NCBI GenBank assembly: GCA_964006375.1
Contig: OZ023266.1
Location: 17,165,565 to 17,229,564, forward strand
DNA from: Tillus elongatus
Taxonomy: Eukaryota > Arthropoda > Insecta > Coleoptera > Cleridae
DNA length: 64,000 bases
Direction: 5' to 3'
Shown here: one piece after another, positions 51,675-60,600 of the stretch
Layout: each line of letters opens with the position of its first letter
How positions within the stretch are numbered: position 1 is the first letter of the stretch
Notes under the pieces: model-generated
Seen by the model: only the letters and a program-made list of their open reading frames with translations
What the model was told of the DNA's origin: nothing
Database searches by the model: none
Made by a program: the position numbers and the translations under genes

Positions 51675-54600
51675 GTCACCAACGGCACGTCGGTGGGCAA
51701 GGGATGGCAGCCTTTGGGTGAGGGTAGGGTCACCGATGAGACATACAGCTCTCTTCTGAATGGAGTCCAGGATAGCGAGTGTAGAAGCGGCAGCGGCACC
51801 GCAGATGTGGGAGCAGTATTCGAGGTTTTGCCTATCTGTGAAGTATATAAGGTATAGAGATCAGCTGGTGAAAAGTATTTGCGAGCCCGGAAGAGGAAAT
51901 CTAATTTCTTAGCAGCCGCTTCTGCAATTGATGTGACATGTTGGTGCCAATTGAGATTTTGATCCACAGAAATGACAACAAGTAAAAAGGACTCATTACT
52001 TTGAATAAATTGGTTGTTCATTGTGATGGGTCTAGGGCTGGCATATCTCTTATGAGATAGAAAGCAAGACTGAGATTTGGTGGAGTTGAATTGTACAAGA
52101 TCTCTACTTCCCCAGTCTAATATTTTTTGGAGATCCACAGAGACACAGAACCCTCCATGAGTCTGCAATCCACATCTAATTGGGCTAAAGAGACAGACTT
52201 AGAATATTGTATATTTAAGTGGAGGGTGCTGTCGTCCGCGTAACTGTGAACTGGGTTGGATGTGCTAGAGAGGAGGTCACTGATGTGGATAAGAAACAAA
52301 GTAGGGGCTAAAGCTGAACCTTGAGGGATGCATTAATTGGATACAGTTTAGAGGAATGGCCATCCACGACAACAGAAATGCTCCAGTTGGAGAGGAAATT
52401 TGTTGTCCATGTACAGAGTTTTGGTGGTAGGCCATAGGCCGGAAGTTTATTAAGCAGCGCTGCGTGCCAGACCTGGCCAAATGCTTTGGATATGTCTAGA
52501 GCGACAATCTGGGATTTACCGTGTAGTTCCATAGACGTGTTCCAAGAATGGGTGACAAAGGAAAGGAGGTCAGCAGTATATCTGCGCTGACGGAATCCAT
52601 ACTGCATGTCGTTGACTAGACTGTGTTTTTCAAGAAATTTTAGTAGTCTAGTTACTTATTACAGCTGCAATTTAATTTTCATTTTAGTACAATAAACACT
52701 AGATTTCTTTAATTAAGAGGGGGAGCTAGCCATTGGGCTTTGGTCATCATGACATTTGAGGTATATTTTGATTTACAGTAATATTACCACCTGTTTTTAA
52801 CATAACCTAACTCAACTCTTAACAATCATGGCGCACGAATGTAAATGAACAAAATACAACACTACTCGAATAAACAACTAAACAAATAAATAAAACCAAA
52901 TAACATAATAATAATAATAATAATATTAGTACATGCAGCCTACCGATAGTCTGTTGTGCAGCAGGTAGCCATAGAGAGATAGAGGCGGGCGGATGGGCGG
53001 GCAGTCAGGCAGATATAGATAGAGTTAGTGGGTGGTGCCCTTCTGTGTGGCACTACTGGTAGATGGTGGTCCGCAGGGCACATGCACCGTCACACGCACT
53101 CGCGCTGCAACACCACACAACCATGCTCTGAGTGTTGCCCGCGTTAAGACTAACACACCATCCGCGCTACTTTGTGCGCATGGCATATCCTGATGTATCT
53201 GATGTGAGGTGACCGTGCCACACTATGACTAAAAAGTGGCCACTAGGAAATCCAATCCCGTTAAATGTTTTGATCCTCTGATTTCAAAATTAAGGGCTTT
53301 TTTATTGCAGTGTTGGACCCAGGACACAGGCATATATTAAATATATAAATTACCTTGCCATAGTAACAACAAAATAATAGTATTTCAATAAACAGAAATT
53401 AAGACTAAAAAAAGTAAAAAATACTCATCTAGCGAGTACAGCTTCTTATTTTAAAGCACACCTTGTACAGATTTCTAAAATGCTTACTCTATAAGAGCAT
53501 GTAAACATCTAGGTAATGCATAATATACGAGCCCTGTCTTTGTGAAGTTAGCTCAACTAACAAAACTATGTTTCTTAAAGAAATGACCTTGTTAATGGAA
53601 AAGCTAATAAATATAACTAATTACATCAGAAACGTTTATTTACTTTAGGCCTATTATACTATATTTTAAGTAACAAAGAAAGACAAATTGTAAGAAAATC
53701 CTAATATCCTAGACATAGAGGCGGCCTTCCGAAACACCTCATTGGGATCGGTACTGGCGGCAGTCAGGGAGCGGGGAATAGCGGAGGCCTGCTGCAGGTG
53801 GATCGGTTCCATGCTCAAGGACAGGGCGGTGTTCACCTCTTTCGCGAGAGGGACTCTGCTGGCGGGTGTCGCGGCGGGGTGTCCGCAGGGGAGCGTTTTG
53901 TCTCGCCTGCTCTGGTGCCTAGTTGTGGATGGCCTGCTAGGGAGGCTCTCGGGAGGGGGGTATGAGGTACAGGGCTATGCAGACGACATTGTCATCATAG
54001 TCCGAGGAAAGGTTAGACAGTCAGTCATTAATTGGGCAACCCAGTCCAAAGAGCTGTGGAGCTGCTAAATCTTAGCAGAGGACAGCTCAGGAACATAACA
54101 GGACTCTTGACGGGACACATGGCTGTCAAGAAACACCTGCATAAAATGGGGCAGTTCGAGGGGGACCTGGCAGGCAGACTCTGCGGCGAGGGGGAGGAAT
54201 CAGCCCAGCATATCTTGTGCGAGAGTAAACCTCTGGACCCCCAAAAGACAATTGGTCTACGGACAACTAGACCGGAGACAGAGCAATATAAAACTTCACC
54301 CTACCAATTACTGTGCAGACTAGTTCAAGGCACAGTGATTTTGGAATGGGTGGAGTAGAAAATACAGGGCATGCACAATAAGTCAAATGCTGCAGTGCTA
54401 TCGGGGCGGCAAAAACGCAGACAAGTGAAAAAAAAGGTAGCAAAACCGAAGTCATGTTGGGTGGACAATACACAAGATCTCTATGGCATAGACTGTTAAT
54501 ATTTTTGGGATGAGCTGGACAGTTGTCAACAAATAACAACATTTTTCTATTCTGTTGAGCGAATTTTCTGTTTAATTTGACAAGCCACTTCCGGTATAAG

Positions 54601-57600
54601 TCGCTGGTCATCCATGCCCTGCTGTTGCTTTCATAATTAAGTTCTAACGATTTTATGCCATCGTGGATTTTTGCACTTCCCAATCACTAATAATTTTAAC
54701 TTTTCAGACACAGTCATGCTTGAAGCGACCATTATTGTTAGTCATTCTTTGCTACGCTTTCCACCGTGACACTTTTCACTTTTAAAAGCCAATGTTTTAT
54801 TCGGTTAACACTTAAAAACTAGACCGGTTTCGTCAGTACTAAAAATGTCATTGTGATGGTATTTACTAATTTGATTCAGTAAAATAGTATTCTTCCAGTC
54901 AGTCGCAGAGTGTTCATTAACATCACCACAAACAACTTTTTGAATAATATTACGAAGTTTAAACTTACGACCCCATGCTCGCAAAAAAATTGTTGTGTTC
55001 AAATCTGTTGCCAATTCTTGAGCTTTTTGTCGGATAGTTGGCCCAGATAACTGTAGATTTTAATGGCGGGGAGCAATTGCCTTGTCAACATCAGCTTATA
55101 CACAGGTCTTCGAGAGGTAATTACACAATTTTCCTTCAAGCTATGTTCAAGTGTGTCACGGTTCTTCAGTATTGTGCATTGTGTATTTGGTGGAGGTAAA
55201 TGATGTCGCGAACTGAACTAAAAGAAGTGGAGAGCAAATCAAGTTTAAAGAGAGGTGACAGTCGGCACTCTAGATACGTAAAATGTTTAGTTAACGATAT
55301 TCAGAAATAGGTATTGGATTCCTTAACTAATTTCAACATACTACTTAATGCATTATTATTGTAATGTCAGAAGTAGAACATCTGTTTTCTGCTACATGCT
55401 GTCCGAATATCCGACTCTAGTAGAGTGTATAATAGAAAGGAAGTCGTAAATATTAATTGCCTTAGATTTATGAAGGTTGTGTTTGGCGTTTTGTAGAATC
55501 AACTTATCTGACAATATACATTCATTTTTTCAACTTCAACTTATAGAGATGTTTTGTACAATAAAAAAATGGTTTGAGTACCCAAATTTTCTTAGATTTA
55601 CAGAGATATTCAAGGTATAGAATATTCGACTTACAGAGATTAAATAGCACTAAAATCTGTCCAAAATTCAATGTTCTTAGTAAAAAATTCGAGTTCTCAA
55701 ATAATTCGACTTGGAGAAGTTCGAGTTATAGAAGCTCCACTGTATTTTCAACTGTTAAAAAGATTATCTGCAGCTATCCCTCTTTCCAGCACCTGCCAAA
55801 AGAAGAAGCTCCACTGTATATTCAACTGCTAAAAAGGTTACCTGCAGCTATCCCTGTATCCAGCACCTGCAAAAAGTACTATTTTTCTGCATGTGCCATA
55901 TTTCTTGGACTTTGGGCAAATGTCCCAGCACCAAAATTCCATAGGAAAGGAAACTATGAAGCTATTTTACTGATTTTTTTAATGCATAAATGATCATTGA
56001 CACCACCCTCTGTCTACGTCTCTGTCAATCGGAACAATTTATTTCTAACATCTCATTGTAAAAGGGAAGCTCAGTTTGTGCGCCACATTTCGTTGAAATA
56101 TAATGAAGCATTGCACCTTTAACACCCTGTATCTCGGAAACGAAGCATTATATTGGACAAATGTTCACGTGAAGTTTTCTTCTTGAAATTAGTCAGGGAA
56201 CTCGCCTCTGAATTTTCAGCACGTAATTAGGAAACACCTTGTATATGGTGCACAGACGTTCAAATATAAAAGCTGAATAATATCGGAATTTATGTTTTTA
56301 ATATTGGGATCCTTAAAATCGGTGATGAGATTGAGAATGAGATTCTCAAAATCGCCTAATTTACAATCAATTTCCGGGATCCGTAATTTCCGGGATTGGA
56401 TTCTCTAGTGGCTACACTTTTTGACGCCGATGTGACAACACCTGTGTGGCAATAGCGTTTTCTGAGACGTGTGCCACCTGGCTACCGGCTTCTACACTAA
56501 GTACACTACTTCTATGTGCATCTCTACTACTAATAGTTTTGTATATTATTCTATTTACTACTTATAATCGATTGTGTTGTATCACATCATAAATTCTATG
56601 TACAGTAAGTCCTCGCATAACGTGGTTTCATTATAGCGTCGCTGTTAGTTGTAGGCAAATGTATCGTTTAACGTTGAAATTGATTCGGTATAACGTTGTA
56701 AAAGTCTAAAATAGTAGTTAAAAAGTACATAATATAATGTAGACATGTCGATAATACATATGTAAATGAATATTGTTTATTTTTTCCTTAATCATTTTGC
56801 AGTCGTAAATATGTACATATGTATATACATTATATTAATTCCCAATGGTTAATTTTATGTCGTTTTACTTAACGTCGCGACCGTTAGGTGCCTAATTAGG
56901 ACGTTAAGCGGGGACTTACTGTATATCAAAACAAATATGACTACTGTGTTTTTGAATGGCAATGTTGATAATATTGTGCAAAATGTCTTAGGTGCTTGTT
57001 TAATACTTACATCAGTTGTATGTTGGGTAAAACATTATCGAAGCATGTCAATAAGTGTAAGAAAAATGTATAATACATAGACACCAAAAGTTATTTCATG
57101 AAAGAATACTGTGAACCTGAATCATTGGAAAAACACTACCAAATCAACTGTCTATAAAAACTGAGTGCTCTAGTTGAAGATGGCCATGTTTTGTTTAAGA
57201 AAATGACAAAAGAAGGTGGTAAAATGAACTGGTTGGTGTTGGCGCTAATGTCACTCTTTCCTGATATAACATAGTGTCCTTTAAAGTATACCAAATTGCA
57301 TAAAGCACAGAAACAGAAAATTTTGTAATGAATATGGAATAGAAACATAAACCTAAAGAGGTGAAACAAAAGTTATAAAATATTAGGGATGTCGTTTTCG
57401 GTCATGGCGATGACTCTCTGTCCACAGCAGTTCTTTGAATTTCGTCATTACTCTCGTTCTTCATAAATTAGGCTGGGTTTTCAGGAGTTTTCCTATTGCG
57501 CCTCTTTATTTTTTCCAACTATGCGTTTTGCAAATATTGTTTGCAAAAAGTTACCGTCTCAGAATATGTCCAACAAATTTTGCCTTCTTCTGTGATATCT

Positions 57601-60600
57601 TGCAGTAAGTATTTTTCCCTTGCCTCTCCTAGGACATTTTAATTCGTCTTTCTATCGGGGTACCCTGTCTTTAGCTTGTATTCTTTTCACATCTTATCTT
57701 CTACCCCATCCATTACAATACTTTATACGTGTGACCTAATGAACCTCTTCCTCCTGTCACAGTTAAAATATCTATTAATGTGACGAGTCTATCGAATACT
57801 GGTCATTGTAATCCTATTCCTTGGTCCTTTGCTACATTTACCATCATCAGTAATAATACTCGAAAGTTATGTGAACTAAGTCATTGGATGTTTAGTTTTA
57901 TAACAGGCCGAATTGCTCAGTTCGCGAGTTGAGTAACCTCTAGAATCGGACTAGGAGGACGCAGGTTCAAGTCCCGTGTTCAGACAGTCGGTCTTTTTCA
58001 CTTGAATGTAGAAAGGCCAGGTTCTGATGAGTTACGGGTGGTGTCCTTTGTCTATGTGTGTGTCAGCTCCCCCCGTACAAGTCAAAGACTTCTGGGTGCG
58101 GAGGTTGTCTACTTTGGTATTATTATTATATCTATTTATGCAGTTTTATTCTTATCTTCATTATTGTTATTTTTGTCATATTAATTTTTAGCTTGATAAC
58201 TTTAGTAACTTTTCCCTAAGAACTCTTTTTGGAGGATCCCGCAGTAATTGACTGGAATATGGTTTATACAATACATGACCTACAGGATAAGGTTAATTAC
58301 TTCTACCATTGTATTTTCTGTCTCTTTGATAAACATGCTCCCTTGAAGACTCGACTAATTAGACCTCATAGACAAAAGCCCTGGTATACAGAGACTCTTA
58401 GGTTATTGAAACAAATGAGGCAAAAGGCTCATGTGAAATTCCTTGCTTCTGGAAATGCTTCACTTAGAGATTACTATTGTCAGATGAGGAATTATTATAA
58501 CTTTGCCGTACAGGAGGAGAGAAAGTGTTACTTCAGACAGTCTTTAGATGAGAGGGCAGTAAATTCTAAAAAACTCTGGTCTTTTTTGAAAAAGTGGTGT
58601 GTATCTGCCAACTCCACACAATATATCCCTTGTGACATTTTTTGTGCTGATGATTTCAATAACTATTTTACTTCTCTGTTTGAGGGCCTTCCCTCACTGT
58701 TGGTAACTGACTATCAATGACTTACATACGATGTTACTAAGTGACTTTCGTAATATAAACTTGCAATCTGTGCCTTCTAAAATTGCTGAAGGTGTGATTA
58801 ACAAACAATTGTCGGAATTTGCTGGCAGCATTATACCTTCTCAACAGTCTGCCTTTAAACACGGTCATAGCTCATCAACAGTCCTAGTTTCTGTAGTTAA
58901 TGATATTCTCACTCATCAGAATCAACGCTATGTTACTGCTCTAGTTATTCTGGATATGACGAAGGCCTTTGATTCTGTTGATCATTCTCTTTTACTTGCT
59001 AAATTGTTGAGTTATGGAGTTTCTGGTCGCCTTTTACAATGGTTTGCCAGCTACCTTAGTGGTTGATCGCAGATGGTAAGACTTGATGATGGACTTGCTC
59101 TGAGCTCCGTCCAGTATTGGTGGGGATGCCTCAAGGATCAATACTTGGTCCAATTCTGTTCAATTTGTTTACCGCTGATGTGAATAGCATTCCTCTACTG
59201 TCGACTTTTCACTGTTTTGCAGACAATATGCAATTATATATTCCTCTTAGTGTATATAATGCTGATGAACAGATTGGGCGTTTAAATGGAGACCTGCAGA
59301 GAGTTCAGACAAGGACGTGGAGCAACAACCTGAGCTTCAATCCTGAGAAGTGCAATTTTCTCATTCTTGGCACCTCCTATAATATTCGACAGGTCCGCAG
59401 TCTTCGACTGTCTGCGTTGCTTGGGTCTGATGCCTGGTCACATTCGGATAATCCCATAAATTTGTGATTGATACTGGATGGGAACCTGCAGTTCTCCAGA
59501 CATGTGGACCATCTCTGCCGCTCTGCGTTCTATAGACTGCGACACCTGTATCAGTACCGTGATTGTCTTCCCCAGGATGCACGTAAACTTTTGGTGAACT
59601 CACTAATCCTGTCACTGTTCACGTATGGTGATTGTGTGCATGGCCCTTGCCTGACGCATCTGAACGGGTACCGTATCCAGAAGGTGCAGAATTGATGTAT
59701 GAGATTTGTTCTCCACATACCCCGTTTTGCTCACGTTATGCCGTACATGCTGGCTGAACATGCAGGAAAGGAGACGTGTTCATTATGCCACCTTAGTAAT
59801 CAAGGTTGTTCGGGAAAGGAAACCTGATTACCTATATGACTGTGTCAGCCTTCGAACTGATGTACATGACAGACTCCTGCGAGGCACGAGTTACTTGACT
59901 GTTCCTATACATAGAGTTGCAAGTTTTAAAAGACCCTTTTGTTACATAATATTTTACCTATTCAATTATCTGCATAGAAAGTGTATAGCTTCCCTTTCAA
60001 TAAGGGCTGTAAAATATGCTTTCGGACAGAGTCTGTTAGCTGGGACACATGAACTTGATATTACCCTGTTTAATTTTTTTTTCTGTAGCTGGATATATTG
60101 AAAAACAGTTCGCTGAACATGTCCATTTGTACTGTGAGTGCAATAAATATTATTATTATTATTCTTTTCAACACATTATCCAGCACACTCAGCATCCTTT
60201 GTGACTCATGTCATCAGCGTACCTTGTGCAATTCCATATTGCATATTTATTTGTATTTGTTATATTTTTTGTTATATAAGTGAAGGACAAGCTGTGTAAT
60301 TCTTGCCAAAAAACTAATTATTAAACATGTTATTAACATTATTTATTTTGATAACATCCATCTCTGTTCTGTTATCTTGTAGCGATTGCTACCCTATTCT
60401 GTTTATTAGCAAAGAGTTGGTTCGATGCAAGTAAAAATGTTGGTTTTTGCTGTATTTTCTAAAGTTAATTTAAACTATTTACATAATCTATCTCATGTCT
60501 TATTTACCCCATCCTGTTATTAAATTTTACAATGAGTTGCTACACTGCTGGTCTAGTTCCTTGATTCAGTCTATTTCTGAACTGATCTTCACACAGGCAA

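Larger units (their letters stand above)
58205..60160 (+). mobile_element. CR1-like LINE, 5'-truncated
   Basis: From the region between endonuclease and RT to a 3' end followed by (TATTATTATTATT). Different family from the nine-copy LINE. Parts of the RT fingers are deleted (the frame passes from TSLFEGLPSLL directly to FRNINLQSVPSKIAEG). It lies in the 32-kb intron, antisense to the gene. Confidence 0.88.

Noticed and set aside
54820..54850. CTGACGAAACCGGTCTAG on the minus strand, looking like a hammerhead core
   Set aside because: There is no helix II between CTGACGA and GAAAC (the two overlap). The bases encode the conserved STDETGLVF of the Tigger transposase, so the likeness is chance.
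55574..55993. 139-residue plus-strand frame
   Set aside because: It crosses MITE-like sequence and the 74-bp duplication and has no domain, splice support or coding bias.
57903..57985. Possible functional tRNA gene
   Set aside because: The A and B boxes are present, but no clean acceptor stem was found, and SINE-like body and (ATT)n tail follow.
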